The translations under genes were made by a program, and so were the position numbers. From the NCBI GenBank assembly GCA_000467715.1, contig AJFK01001090.1, positions 310,001 through 374,000 on the forward strand: a stretch of 64,000 bases of DNA. Direction: 5' to 3'. Of this stretch, positions 47,001 through 58,689 are shown piece after piece; within the stretch, counting starts at the first letter, position 1; the number at the start of each line of letters is the position of its first letter. The stretch is from Hysterium pulicare CBS 123377 (lineage: Eukaryota; Ascomycota; Dothideomycetes; Hysteriales; Hysteriaceae). The notes below the pieces were generated by a model. That model saw only the letters and a program-made list of their open reading frames with translations, did no database searches and had not been told where the DNA came from.

Positions 47001-47286
47001 TGTTTGTTTTAGGGGGAATGAATAGTGTGGAGCTCGCGATAGGGAAGTTGTGAGTTATATTTGGGGGAGCGAAAAGGGAGCTGGAGGATTGATTGATTCG
47101 TATCTAGGCTACTGAGACTAGGCTGGTTGCTGCGATGAAGGTTTATGATGAATAGATGGCTTACAAGTACATGTCCTACTTACCTACCTACTCCTAGGAC
47201 GATAAACAAGATCCGAAATACAAACATAAAGGATACGACGAGAAATCGCTCGTGAAAAATGATGCCCATCCACATGTTAAAGCCAT

Positions 47287-47315
47287 ATCCCTTTCCCTTC
47301 CCTTCCCTTCCCTTA
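47287..47315. repeat. (CCCTT)n short tandem repeat
   Basis: Four to five CCCTT-type units in the non-coding gap between the 2H phosphoesterase gene and the mannosyltransferase gene. Confidence 0.8.
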
Positions 47316-47479
47316 CCCAGACCCAAAAACGCCAGAACACCCAGTAAAATATCTCTTTCCCAAAGCTAAACCGCTTGGAACTTAAATGCAGCAATTCGTC
47401 TTCCCCTCCTCCTCCTTTTCTTCCTCTTCCCACCCTCTCTCAAATCCTCTCTCCTCCTCTCCCCATTGAACCCCCCTCA

Positions 47480-48652
47480 TCAAACCCCCCGACTATCCTT
47501 CATCTTCATCTCGCCCAAGACGTCGAAAAACGGCTGCATCTGCTCGGGACAGCCCTCCTTACTCTTGTCGCAACTGGGGAAATTGGCGACGAAATCGCCT
47601 TCTTTGTACATTCCGTTTTTGGGGTTCGCGGGCCCGGAGACGTATGAGTTGAGCATGTTTTGCGGGATCAGGGCCAGTTTGGCCAGAATGGTACCGTGCC
47701 ATCTGTGAAGGGTAGAGAGGGTTAGTGGGGGTTTTGGGAGATGGGGCATGTTGGCGTGATGGAGGTTGAGGAAGGGGATCAGGCGGAGGGCTGGGAAAAG
47801 CAAGGTTATGGTCAATCGAGGCTTGGGGGTTTATACGCACTGCACGATATGCTCCAAAGCATGCGCCTCCGCTTTCTGGAAGTTATAACTTCGGTAGATG
47901 GGATCGAACCAAGCGTCTAAGAAATACTTGGCCCATTCTCCACGTCGGACTATGAAACTGCTCTGGCATAATCCCTCTTTATCCTGCGTCACGATTAAAT
48001 CGATCCGCTCCCCTTTTAGATTCGCAAACGTCTTGATCACGCTGTCGGGTGGTACGACTGGCTCGCCTACGATCATCAGGGATTCGAGACGCGAGGGAGA
48101 GAGCAGGTGCGAGGTAAGAGAGAGGGAGGGGTTCATGATTAGGGCGGTGTTGTCGAGATACCAGAAGTATGTTGAGGATGGATGGAGGGTCATGGCGTGG
48201 CGCATGGCGGGGACTTTGGACCAGGAGAGGGGAGCGGTTTTTAGGTTGTAGTCTGTCATATTCGGGAAGAAGGTTTCATAGCCTGTTCATATATCCCATT
48301 GTCAGTCCATATTAGTACAGGGAAGAATTGGAGATGTGTTCAACATACCGTGTCTCTTCGCATAATCTTCCCTATTCTTCTTTAGCTTCTCCACCCACGG
48401 CTTACTCGACCCCGGATTTATCGTCGTTACTATCACCACCGGCGCCCCAGACCCTAACACTGCGGAGCTGCCTCCGGACCCTGACCCGAACAAATGTCTG
48501 ATTATCCACACTATTGATATGAAGCCGAGTAATATGATAGCTATGAATCGTAACCTATCCCGCCGTCGCAGATTCCGGAGTGAAGAGCGTGAATTACGTA
48601 GAGCATAGGGAGGCGGTCGAGAGGTTTTGCGTGGCGGCATTGCGAAGTGCAT
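47480..48652 (-). CDS. alpha-1,6-mannosyltransferase, Mnn10/Mnn11 type (GT34)
   Basis: Three exons (48349-48652, 47841-48282, 47480-47702) with introns of 66 and 138 bp give 322 residues. It is a type II membrane protein: a basic cytosolic N-terminus (MHFAMPPRKTSRPPPYA), one transmembrane segment at about 36-55 (FIAIILLGFISIVWIIRHLF), then a lumenal catalytic domain. The GT34 signature is YFWYLDNTALIMNP near 140-153, where LDNT replaces the usual metal-binding triplet, as in the Mnn11 branch. QKAEAHALEHIVQWHGTI is conserved near the C-terminus. In yeast, Mnn10 and Mnn11 lie in the Golgi M-Pol II complex and extend the alpha-1,6 mannan backbone. The second intron has a less common GTGCGT donor. 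The first ATG at 48652 is chosen over 48640. Confidence 0.88.
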
Positions 48653-49414
48653 CTTGGATATGTGGAACGAGGGATGGATGAAAGAACGAAGGGCAATCGA
48701 ATCGAATCTAAGGCGGAGACCAATGCGCTAAGATCAAATGAATGAAGTGTACATGACTGAGAAGGAGTACTGCGGCCTTTCAAAGATCTGATAGTGGTGG
48801 AAGCGAGGAAATTGAGAGGTGATTGTGGCCATGTGGAAAGGAGGGACTGATGGAAATTATAAGATCAGCCCTGGTGTCACCCTTCCGCGACCCTCGCGTT
48901 GCCAAGGCCGTCTGTGCTCCTTTCGCCTCGTTTTGGCTAAAGATAGCACCCCGGAATTCTGGTGGTTTGGTCGGGCCTTGTGCATCAACACCATGCCTAA
49001 ACCATATCCTACAAGCTATGGTCCCTTCTATCGCAGTACAATTGCCAGATGGTTTGGTCGAAGACGAGATTGAGCGCCCTATTTCTCAGTATGCTGTGGG
49101 TAGTGAGTTCTTGGCATCGACGAGGATTCCATCCAGAGGTTCGACCAAGATGATTGACAGGCTCCATTATCGCTGGATGCGAGTGTCGCGTGCAGTGGAC
49201 ATCAACATCACCAAAGAACTGTGTGCACCTCGTACGCCCGCGGTCCCGTTGATAGGAAGCTATCCTGCATGGTTGATCGCGTCGATGACGTTGGTTGCCC
49301 GTCACAGACTGTATTCGTAATACTTTTATTCCGCCGTATAAACATTGCAACAGTGCAAAAGCATTGCTCGTCCTTCAATACTTCTCCTTAGCAAGACAGT
49401 CAAAACTTCTCAAA
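48653..49414. promoter_or_regulatory. divergent promoter region, mannosyltransferase / phosphomannose isomerase
   Basis: 762 bp between two start codons on opposite strands. A 165-codon plus-strand ORF inside it (48823-49320) has no recognisable feature and I do not call it a gene. The two flanking enzymes both serve mannosylation, so shared control is plausible. Confidence 0.45.
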
Positions 49415-50745
49415 ATGGTCCAGAAAGTCATCCAATTGAAGTGTCTGTGCAACGAATATCCATGGGGACAGAAAGGCTCAAAATCCTTGGCTGCGCAGCT
49501 ATGCGCCAAAACTCCAGGCACTGACTTCAAAATTGATGAGGAAAAGCCGTATTCGGAGATGTAAGTCATCAATCTCTAAGATTATGTTTATGATCGTTGA
49601 TCTGGAGTCAACAGGTGGATGGGTACATATCCCGAACTACCCTCATATGTCCTCGAGACCGGCGAAGACCTTCAAGATGTGCTTGACAAACACCCAAAGG
49701 AACTGATCGGAGAAGCTGTGACAAGCAAGTTTGGTCACACCATGCTACCCTATCTACCCAAGGTGTTGTCGATAGCGAAGGCACTGCCGTTACAACTACA
49801 CCCCGTACATTTCCGGCCAGTATAATTAGGTTAGATATCCCGCTAACCCATACTTAGAATAAAGATCTTGCAGCGACGTTGCATAAGGAGGATCCCTCCA
49901 ACTTCACAGACCCAAATCACAAGCCAGAAATCGCTCTTGCACTATCCGATTTCGAAGCTTTCTGCGGCTTCAAACCTCTAGCAGACATTGACCGTCTCAT
50001 GCAGCTAGAGCCTATGAAGCCTTTTTTACCAAAGGGAAAGAACACCATATCTGATGATCAAACTCTGAAAAGCCTTGTCAACACCCTACTTAAAGCTCCT
50101 GCCGGGGATGTCGCCAAAGCATGGGATGGTCTTGCGTCACTCCCAAAAGGTTCATTCGAAAAGGATGCCGCCATTCATGGTTTGCTTCCTAGGCTAAGAG
50201 ATCAGTACACAAAGGACGACAATGGCATCCTCGTGGCTACAATTACCATGAACTACACGACGCTTAAAGCCGGTCAGAGCATTTACATACCTGCTGATGG
50301 GATACACGCATATCTATCCGGCGATATCATCGAATGCATGGCGCGATCCAACAACGTGCTGAATACAGGATTCTGTCCTCGGGGTGACCGCAATTCCGCC
50401 GACCTTTTCTGCTCTGTTCTCACCTTTGCCCCTCATGATAAGGAAGAAGCTATTCTCCCACCAAAGACATTCGCAAAGGCTTCGAGCAAGACGAAGATTT
50501 ACAACCCTCCCTTGAGTGAATTCAGTGTGTTAGCAACGGAACTAGATAGCTCTGAGAACGAGAAGATCAGTGCTTTGGGCGGTCCTAGTATCATGATTGT
50601 CACGAAAGGCGATGGTAAGATGAAGGCGGATGGAAAGGAACATCGGCTGAGTGAAGGTTATATTTATTTCATTGGGCAAGGCGTCGATGTAGAATATGAT
50701 GCATCCGGAAAGGGTCTCCAGCTTTTCACGGCCTTCGCGGAGTAA
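49415..50745 (+). CDS. PMI40: mannose-6-phosphate isomerase, type I
   Basis: Three exons (49415-49560, 49615-49804, 49858-50745) with introns of 54 and 53 bp give 407 residues. Type I PMI motifs are present: YPWGQKGSKS at the N-terminus, WMGTYPELPSYV, and the zinc-site segment ALPLQLHPNKDLAATLHKED. Later come YIPADGIHAYLSGDIIECMA and ARSNNVLNTGFCPR near the active site. The enzyme interconverts fructose-6-phosphate and mannose-6-phosphate in the cytosol and feeds GDP-mannose for N- and O-glycosylation, wall mannan and GPI anchors. Length and order of motifs match Aspergillus and yeast proteins. No damage is seen. It lies head to head with a Golgi mannosyltransferase gene. Confidence 0.95.
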
Positions 50746-51324
50746 ATACTCCTTATTCAGCTCGTACGATATATATAATGCGTTGACGGGTACAAATATT
50801 CTAATATCAGCTTTTCCGGGCTCGAGTTAAATGTCTTTCTTTGATATCTCGGTTCGTTGGAGTTACCCCTGGTCGCGGAAGTGCGGAGTAGACCCGATAG
50901 TCCGTCACTTTTCTCCACAAGTCTCCCCACCTCCAGGTCTCCCCGCAATTCCCAATTGTCAACAGATACATAAACCCCACCGGTCTTCCTCTTGACCTCT
51001 GTTGCCAGTGTTGAAGTATTTTGAAGTGGTTCTGATTTCCATCCTACTATTTGATCTTTCAGCCTTCCCAATTGCGGACAAGATACAGACCTTAATCTTT
51101 CATGTCTTATTAATTCTACATATACCATCCGGAGCTTCTTTTTCATTAAAGCCAGAGCTGTCCTTGCAGTGATTGAGTAAGTTTGCTGGAATAGATCTAC
51201 TCCGTTACTTTTATGGACATCTATTATCCTTCCTTCTCGATCATTACCACCACTATTGAACATACCATCTAACTTGTGCCCACTCCCCAGGTCATCTGAT
51301 TCCCGATTGGTTTACACTGTCAGG
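50746..51324. other. intergenic, no gene seen
   Basis: 3' region of the isomerase gene and promoter of the next plus-strand gene. A 168-codon minus-strand frame (50757-51263) has no motif. Confidence 0.6.
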
Positions 51325-52755
51325 ATGGACCCAAAAAGAGATTCGATGGAACCCGTACTGTCCAAGAAACCTGCATCGGAGGAGACGTCTTTGGACGAAG
51401 TAGAGAAACATATGAACGGGACTCACCTCACACAGCCCAATTCGAGCGGGAAGAATCTCTGCTTTACGGCCCTCCCTACCGAACTCCGGAACAACATCTA
51501 TAAGAATCTGCTAGATACCGAATTAGTCAACGTGGGCAAACCTAACGTCTCCTACAGCCACTCCATCAAGGATGGAGTCCTCCACTTCAAATCATCAAGA
51601 ACACCCTTTCCTGTCTCTTCGGCATTATTTTATACCAATAAAACTCTATCCGAAGAAGCTCGGTCATACTTCTATTCGCAGAATCTCTTCATCCGTCTCT
51701 CCCTCTTGACTACCGAAGCTAGACATGCGAAGACGATGCTTGAAGACAGCGGGCTGCTGTTCTCAGCCGCATCACCCAGTCTCGTGGCCACATGCACCCA
51801 GCATGCCATGGAAGTTACCATTTCCGAGAAGCAAAGTACTCAAAAGCGTGCTGAAGTGATGTTCCCCGCGCAATACCTTCCTCGTCTTCTCAACTTCCTC
51901 GACAGTGCGAATAAAGCCACCAAAACCTGGGGGCCATCCCACAGCATTTCGATACAGGTCTTGAACATTTACGACTTCCCAGTTGCCCGACTCCAAGGTG
52001 ACCTTCTCGAGCCATGGCGTATTCTAAACAGCATCGGCTCCGTCGACATCTCACCAAACAACCTGTCTGAATCTTACACGAAAGGTCTACAACGCGACAT
52101 GACATCCGGAACATTCGACCCCAACGTCTGGCTCTCCGGCGTCACTGAGATGAAAGAACAAGGCAACCGTGCCTTCCAAGCCTCTCACTTCGCAGAAGCA
52201 ACGCAGCACTACTCCACCGCCATAATCACCCTCTCATCCGCCTACCGCACCCGAACCGACGAACTCCTCTTCCAACCCCCCGACTTCTCAAAGAAAGTCC
52301 AGAGACTGCGCTGGCAATGCGAAACCAACATCGCCATCTCCGAATCAAAACAAGGCACAGACTGGCTCGGCTCCTCGCCCTCCCAAATCGCCACCGCATC
52401 AAGACTCATCGCAGCCGAAGAAGCAGCATCCAACGCCCTCGCCATCGTCACGAACAACCCTCGCTCAAACCCCTGGGCTTCCTCCTTGCCGCTCGACGCC
52501 ATCCCGCCGAACGAAGAGGACTGGTACTCGGATGCCGATAAGGCGAAGTCGTGGTTTAGATCCGGCACGGTGCATATGGCGTTGAGGGAGTTTCTGTTTG
52601 CGGCGGGGGATTTGGAGAGGGCGCAGAAATTGGCGCCTGAGGATAAAGAGATTGATGCGTTGTTTGAAGAGGCGAGGGAGAAGATTGATTGGATGGTTAG
52701 GCCGGGGACTTTGCTTGTTAAGGCTATGAGGAAGGCCAAAGGGAGGAAGGGGTAG
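51325..52755 (+). CDS. F-box-like/TPR protein (hypothetical)
   Basis: A single-exon frame of 476 residues from the ATG giving MDPKRDSMEPVLSKKP; the upstream in-frame start is TTG. Near residues 50-65 it has LPTELRNNIYKNLL, the F-box-like opening common in large fungal families, followed by the associated pattern SALFYTNKTLSEEARSYFYS. The C-terminal half (from about residue 270) has TPR-like helices: MKEQGNRAFQASHFAEATQH, YSTAI, then a last repeat with LREFLFAAGDLERAQKLAPE. Such proteins are thought to be substrate adaptors or chaperone-type scaffolds, but no partner is known here. The 3' third is strikingly C-rich at third codon positions compared with the start. Confidence 0.72.
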   Translation: MDPKRDSMEPVLSKKPASEETSLDEVEKHMNGTHLTQPNSSGKNLCFTALPTELRNNIYKNLLDTELVNVGKPNVSYSHSIKDGVLHFKSSRTPFPVSSALFYTNKTLSEEARSYFYSQNLFIRLSLLTTEARHAKTMLEDSGLLFSAASPSLVATCTQHAMEVTISEKQSTQKRAEVMFPAQYLPRLLNFLDSANKATKTWGPSHSISIQVLNIYDFPVARLQGDLLEPWRILNSIGSVDISPNNLSESYTKGLQRDMTSGTFDPNVWLSGVTEMKEQGNRAFQASHFAEATQHYSTAIITLSSAYRTRTDELLFQPPDFSKKVQRLRWQCETNIAISESKQGTDWLGSSPSQIATASRLIAAEEAASNALAIVTNNPRSNPWASSLPLDAIPPNEEDWYSDADKAKSWFRSGTVHMALREFLFAAGDLERAQKLAPEDKEIDALFEEAREKIDWMVRPGTLLVKAMRKAKGRKG

Positions 52756-53070
52756 AGTGATGTAGGGTATGTGGATTGGTGCAATGGACTAGGTGTTGGC
52801 AACACATTTCGTTTCTTGGCGGTGGTGTGGTTTTAGAGGGGTGGAGATAGTTCAAAAGTTTTCGTATCATAGTATGATCAAAGATAAAAGATAGAGCGAC
52901 GCAGGCTTGGATCTTCCGGAGGTGAAAGGCCCAATGGTATAAAAATAGTCTGGGCAGACTAGATGATAGGGGACGTATATAACAACGTGAGACTGGAAAA
53001 ATAGCACAGATAAAACTCAAAACGAGCGCCCAGATCGTCTAGTCGATATTTGAAATCCCAGCTCAATCTC

Positions 53071-54219
53071 TCAATTGAGACCACGCATAAACGCCCAATC
53101 ATGATCCCACGTGAATCCAGTACGTACCGCGTTTCCCTCACCAAAGTACATGTTAGAGTGCAAGCCCAGATCTTGCGGCACGCCGAAAGCCGAATCCAGG
53201 AAATCGGACCCCGTGTTCCAAATAGCAAGTGATTCCTCCGGAAAAGAGGTCCACTGACGAAACGACTCGTCTGCCTGCCACATCCCAGTATTCGAAACTC
53301 GAGATTGACATGGCGAATCCTCACTGGTCGACGTGGTGCTGAACGAAGTTTCGGGGGATAAGGAAGATGGGGTGAGGATGGAGTCTGAACTGCGTCTTGG
53401 ACTCTGCAGCTGTTGAAATTCGGAAAACAAAGTGTCTTGACATTTTTGCACGGCATTTGCGAGTCTGCGTTTCAGATTCTCGTCTATGGATCCGCCGTCT
53501 GCGTTCCAGGAGCTCTCGAGTTCTTGTCGGATAAGTCGGGGGAGTTCGCGTTTTGCGAAGTGCTCGAAGTCAATTATACTCATGCCACGAGACGGCGAGA
53601 GGAGAGCATCATGATCGCAATCTAGGAAATAATTAGAGAAAAGCAGGGAAACTTAAGAAGTTGGAGGGAAGGGCTTCATTACAAGGCGTGATGAGAGCTG
53701 CATCCTCATCCGGGAACAGATATCGATATATCGCCATCCATCTCTCACTCTCGGTCCTCTCCTCGCCAAACTTCCGCCTACTCTTCAGTCGTGCGCGCTG
53801 CGCTGCATCTATTCCTTCTACTAGCTCCAGATCACTGACGATACAAGGCTCGAGTTGTCGTTGATGCGACTCTAATTCCGCTTCCGTTTTGAACGATTGG
53901 CGACATCGTTTACATTGGATGAGGAAGTGGCATCGATATAAATGTTCCCTGCCTTGTGTTAACAAAGTCTTGCTTATTAGAAATGAAGTGATACAGTTAA
54001 TTACTTCATCCTAAATATCCCGGAGAAGCCTGGGTATCGACATGCTGTATTCCTGTGTCGGCGCGCGTTGTGTTTGAAGAAGGGACAGGCATATCGGACT
54101 TCGTCTGCGTCGCCACCGTCGATATCATTCGATCCATTGTGAAACTTTCTATGTTTGTGAGAACTATTATCATCATGCTGATCAGAGTTGATGTTGTGTT
54201 TCAAATTGGGTTTGTGCAT
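53071..54219 (-). CDS. fungal C2H2-type zinc-finger protein (N-terminus uncertain)
   Basis: Three exons (54005-54219, 53683-53948, 53071-53621) with 56- and 61-bp introns give 343 residues from the ATG at 54219. The core is the fungal pattern RYACPFFKHNARRHRN.AC, then MKEHLYRCHFLIQCKRCRQSF, then ELESHQ. This resembles a C2H2 pair found in many putative transcription regulators. It is followed by RARLKSRRKFGEERTESERW and YRYLFPDED. The C-terminal third is Ser-rich with acidic/aromatic patches. The reading frame stays open upstream to about 54354 with protein-like sequence (QPDLDYFPEDQPIADILLSH), so an extra 5' exon is likely, but I could not place its start. Target genes are unknown. Confidence 0.75.
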
Positions 54220-54886
54220 CTCGAAGGGGGTGATGGCGAGAAGAGAGATGTGGCGGTGCAAGTGGCGGTGCACCGGGTTGTGGCTCAGCAATATATCTGC
54301 TATCGGCTGATCCTCGGGAAAATAATCCAGGTCAGGTTGAGAACGCAATCTGTATTACATAAGCGGTCTCTGGACCTTTATATCTTCAGCGTGCTTTGGG
54401 TTAAGATGGAGAGGGTTTAGGCTGATGAATGCATTGCCTCGAAGGAGTAAGTAGCTAGCTGAAAGCGTACTAGCTAGAGTTGTTTCTGATGTTACATATA
54501 TGATCCTGCTGCCTGGAAGGAATGCGCAGATGCGAATACGCCAAGGACAAACATGGGAGGTGAGATAAGCAGAACGAGATCAGACTCTAGTCAGTAATTG
54601 GAGGACGATGAAGCATCTTTGCACACAAGCCTGCAATGAAACGCCTAACCGGTGAGAGGCGTGCAGGGCTTACATGATGGAATGACGCCATCAGCTATTC
54701 AGTAGAGGAATCAACAAAGCTCTTGTCTGGTATTCGAAGACAAACTCATGGATATTATTTGAGAGAAAGTGGCGTTCATTTTGCCAATTTCATTTGTGAC
54801 TAAGTGGTACTATGCAGACCAGATACATGAATGAAGACCCATTTTGACCCATCCTATGCACCAAAGAATCGCCGACGTCCATTCCT
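54220..54886. other. intergenic, no complete gene seen
   Basis: May hold an unplaced 5' exon of the C2H2 gene (to about 54354) and the 3' untranslated region of the eS8 gene. Nothing else is supported. Confidence 0.5.
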
Positions 54887-55593
54887 CTACTTCCTGAGAA
54901 GACGTTGGTAGAAGCCCAACTCCTCACCCTCAAGCACATATCCATCACAGCGACCACTTTGGCCAGGCCTTGAAGAGACAACAGCGTAGAGACGACCGGC
55001 CTCGAACTGCTTCTCCAAAGCCGTCTCGACCTTGCCAGAAGCGGCGAGACGAGTAGCTTGCTTCTTCTCAGTACTCTTAGACTTCTTCTTCTCCTCTTCC
55101 TTTTCCCCAGCCTTTGTCTGTCTCCTACGTCCTAGCGCTTGGCCGTAGTGTGCCTCGTACCATTGTCTGAAAGGTGCAGCATCGATCTGAACGATGGCGG
55201 CCTTTGTGAGGGTGTTTGTACGAACAAGTTCGTTGTTGGATGGATGGTAGGCGACAGCAATGACACGGGTCTTCTTGGCAATGCCTTCAGATCCCCATGC
55301 AAAGTTGCCGGAGTCGAGACGGAGGGCGCGGAATTTGCGGTTGCCGCCTCGGGTGCGGACAAGATGGATACGCTTAGCTCCAATACGAGTATTGGCTGGC
55401 TGGCGACCCTTCTCGAAAGCTCTAAAGCCATGTTAGACATGACTTATAGATGCAATCGGGTTATGCATACCTCTTCTTGCGGTAGTATGCTCTCTTAGCA
55501 CCGGTGGCGGCGCGTTTGTGACGAGAATCTCGTGAGATACTGCATACAGTTAGCCAAACAATGAAAGGTAAGCAGGAAGAGATTATACCCCAT
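54887..55593 (-). CDS. RPS8: 40S ribosomal protein eS8
   Basis: Three coding exons (55589-55593, 55471-55539, 54887-55421) with 49-bp introns encode 202 residues, the normal length for eS8. The protein begins MGISRDSRHKRAATGAKR and contains FEKGRQPANTRIGAKRIHLV, RGGNRKFRALRLDSGNFAWG and the conserved tail CDGYVLEGEELGFYQRLLRK. It is part of the small ribosomal subunit body and binds 18S rRNA. The first coding exon is only ATGGG, followed directly by the GTATAA donor, so the start codon and splice site are almost adjacent. Introns near the start codon are common in fungal ribosomal protein genes. All junctions keep frame and the call is secure. Confidence 0.97.
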
Positions 55594-56785
55594 GATTGCG
55601 GCTCAATAGAAGACTGCTAGAAAGAAAAGGTTTGCGTTAGCAATTTGTCCAAGCTCAAGATCGGAAAGTCCTTCAGAGCACTGGCACCGATGCTGAGAAG
55701 ACCTAAGCAATGGAAATCGCAATGATTTTGCAACTCAAGTCCGCGACGAAATGATGCTGAGATACTCCCTACGAATAGATGGGGTGGGCTGGTTTTGAGT
55801 AGGTGTAGTAGGTTATCGTAGCGCTCGATGGTCCTCTCGCAGGCAATCCAGTCCTACCACTTCATCCAAATGTATACAATGAGTTACTAACCTTGTTATG
55901 TGGTCTTCTGTCGCAATCGGTCGTTGTCAAATTATGGGCGTGGTCTGGTTGTCAAAGTTGCGATGTCAAAAGACTTTGGCTGTGGTGTGTGGGAATTTTC
56001 GCTTAACAAGTTCACGCCTTTCCATTTCTGTAATGGCGTGATTCGCCCCGTCTCCTTGATCTCTGCCATCCATTTTCAACGATAACCTTTCCGAACCAAC
56101 TGGCTTCTCTGGTTGTGGATGGGACACAAAAGTCGCAAGTATCAACTGTTCATCTCTTCAGAGTGAGGTTTGGTCGAGAGCACGCCCCAAAAGTTAATAG
56201 GTCCAATTGTCCTCACATTCCCCGACTTAAACAACCGCTCTTTAACCACAATCGCTATTATGGGCGCAGTATTCACTGAGAAGGCTCATATGAAGCGATG
56301 AGATACTATATCTTCTGCTCATAACTCATACGAAGCTTGGTTTGTTCCTCGTCCTGTCGAGTCCTATCTAGTAAGATCTGCAACCTGCCGGTAAGCCGAC
56401 TGAACCAATTCATTTATCGCATCTCTTATCTTTCCGAAGTATTCTACTTGGAACATCTAGTCTAGATCTCTATCTTCTTATCATGTTAAACGGTTTTGCG
56501 GCTTGATCGGAGAAGCTGGAGGGCATTAGATCAGCACTTGTTCAATCAATCTTTGTTTTAGGCTTCATTCTTTGCTTTGCTACCATATGGTCTTTTTGAT
56601 GCATACTACAAGCCGCTTGGTCCCAAGATACTAGCTCGGGTAATAGTATGAATTATCAGCTGGCTCCGGAAACATTCGCGTGGTCGCTTGCAGCTTGAAA
56701 TGCACTCATATCTGGCTGTATCGACTGCCTTCACGGTCGACAGTATCATCCGTTCCTTCCAGTTAGAAATTTACTAGAGCTGAAG
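55594..56785. other. intergenic, no gene seen
   Basis: Promoter side of the eS8 gene. Short ORFs only. Confidence 0.6.
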
Positions 56786-57003
56786 CATTCACGCGTGGTG
56801 TCATTATCCATCGTACTCCTGATATTCCATGTTGGATACCTTCGAATTCAGTTAAACTTCTTCTACTACTTTCCGGATTAGCTTAAGAGTGGGCAACTTG
56901 CTTTGATGCCTTCTACCGCGCCCAAGTCATCTTTGTAGGCTGACAGCAAAGAAGTTGGTAGGGGCAGACACAACCTCCGAAGCTGACGAGTTATGACGCC
57001 CGT
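56786..57003 (+). repeat. diverged dispersed repeat, copy 1
   Basis: About 215 bp that align in the same orientation with 60421-60636. Shared blocks include GTGTCATTAT.CATC.TACT, a block around AGCTTAAGA.TGG.CAACTTGC, and TGTAGGCTG..AG.AAAG.A. By eye the two are roughly two-thirds identical with small gaps. No ends, coding capacity or target duplication can be defined, so the type is unknown. Confidence 0.65.
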
Positions 57004-58689
57004 GTGATTTGACACCGTTTGCATATGAATAGTCTCCGCACTAAGGGGTGCTGTAACTCCTGTTATCATATAGTCACGCATAGGAGAGTGTCGAATGGAC
57101 GGAAACACCTCGAATACTGAATCTTGACTGGCGTACGCCGCAACACGCCATTTCGAGCTTTGACTCTTTTAGAGATTCTGCAGTCAGATTTGCTGCAGTC
57201 AGCGTATGCCGTGCCAGGAGCGGTTGGTAAGCAGTATCTTTGCAGAACTTTTTCCGTACACCCGCCTGCCCCAGCCTGTTATGAATAACCTGGCAGTAAG
57301 GGAAGAAGCTTGGCCAATGGATGCTTAAGTTCACTACCGTTTACCAAAAAGTGCTGTATCCTGCTCTATTAGAGAGGAAAACCTGCTCGTCGGGTTTTGC
57401 AAACATGAATATTCAGTTTGTCGGGACCCTCCAACCGGTTCCATTCTGCAGAGCATACGTTGAGATTTGAAATCCTGTCGCCAAGTCCTGCACGAAATGC
57501 ACTGAACACTTCACAACGGACCTGAAGATAAGTCCGAGATCCATCACCACCTGTTCCACGTGCTCAACCACTAGGATCCTCCGTCGCCAGGGTGAATACA
57601 CTGGGATTGGCGTGCAGGATTTAACCATTAAAGGTGTCCCGGCTGATTGTCACCATCCTTGTACGGTCCGGAGCGCCGGCCACCAACAGGCCAGCCTCAG
57701 ATCCAGGACATGTTATTGGACGCAGATAGCTCACCGTTGCAGTTGCCGGCTTCCGCGCGTCACATTAGCATGCGCTGGGAGGACCTGTGTACTGTGGTAT
57801 TGCAGGTGCAAAGATCATCATGGGAGAGCTTGCATGGCAAGAATGCATAGTTGGGCGCTTTAGGAACACTCAATCCCAGTCGGCCAAATCCTCCGGGACA
57901 TGTTTGTCTCACCTGGGTCTGTTTCCAGGCTAGACTCGCAAATCATGCGTGATGCTACAATACTGTTAGCCATATCCGTGGTGATGTACACTCGGCGGTC
58001 TGCTTGAGCGATAAAACTTTACGAGGTCGCCTTCGACCTATACTGGCTGCTTTTCCGTGAGCAGCTCTTCACCCCTGCAGAGCTGTTTGGGCAACGACTT
58101 GTTTACACAGCGATCGGACATGGCAGTAATACATGTCAATTCCTAGGCTCGACGATAGGTTGTAGTGAGAATAAACGACGATGCCCCAGATGCCCCACAG
58201 TGGCTTGCCCAGACAGGGGCAGCAGCAATGCTCAGTCGCTAAGGCGAATATAGCTAGGAACTTCATTAATATACCCTGGAGAGCGAGGCGGCGTAGTCGA
58301 GGTCTTCGCACCCACAATTTATCCCGTGCACGCGCAATCTTTTCTGTGCTTGGGAAGCTTGCAACTGGTCTCGGACTCGGGTTCTGCCTCCAGATCCTTA
58401 CAATCAATCAACGGTAATATAAGTAGGTGTCATGTAGCCCAACCTTTGCACCCTCCAGTCGCAGATCGGATTAGACTGCGGCTTAGCCGTAAGAGAAGAG
58501 GAGTGCGGAGATTTTTCATCAATTCTGCTTTATTGTCTTCCGAGTTTTAGTACGATCTGGTCCGTCCTGTAGTCATCGTCGTGGCATTTATGCTCCCCAC
58601 TTGTATCCATCCAAATGTCCTTTCATTGTTGATGTCGTGGCGACGAACTTCTGCGTCTGCGTCCACCGTCCTTTACATTCTTGCCCGCC
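57004..58689. other. intergenic, no gene seen
   Basis: Lies between the repeat copy and the GPI-anchored protein gene. ORFs such as 57612-57863 (plus) and 58069-58407 (minus) have no support. Confidence 0.55.

Noticed and set aside
48823-49320. 165-codon plus-strand ORF in the mannosyltransferase/isomerase gap
   Set aside because: No motif, odd composition, and it occupies a divergent promoter region; chance is more likely.
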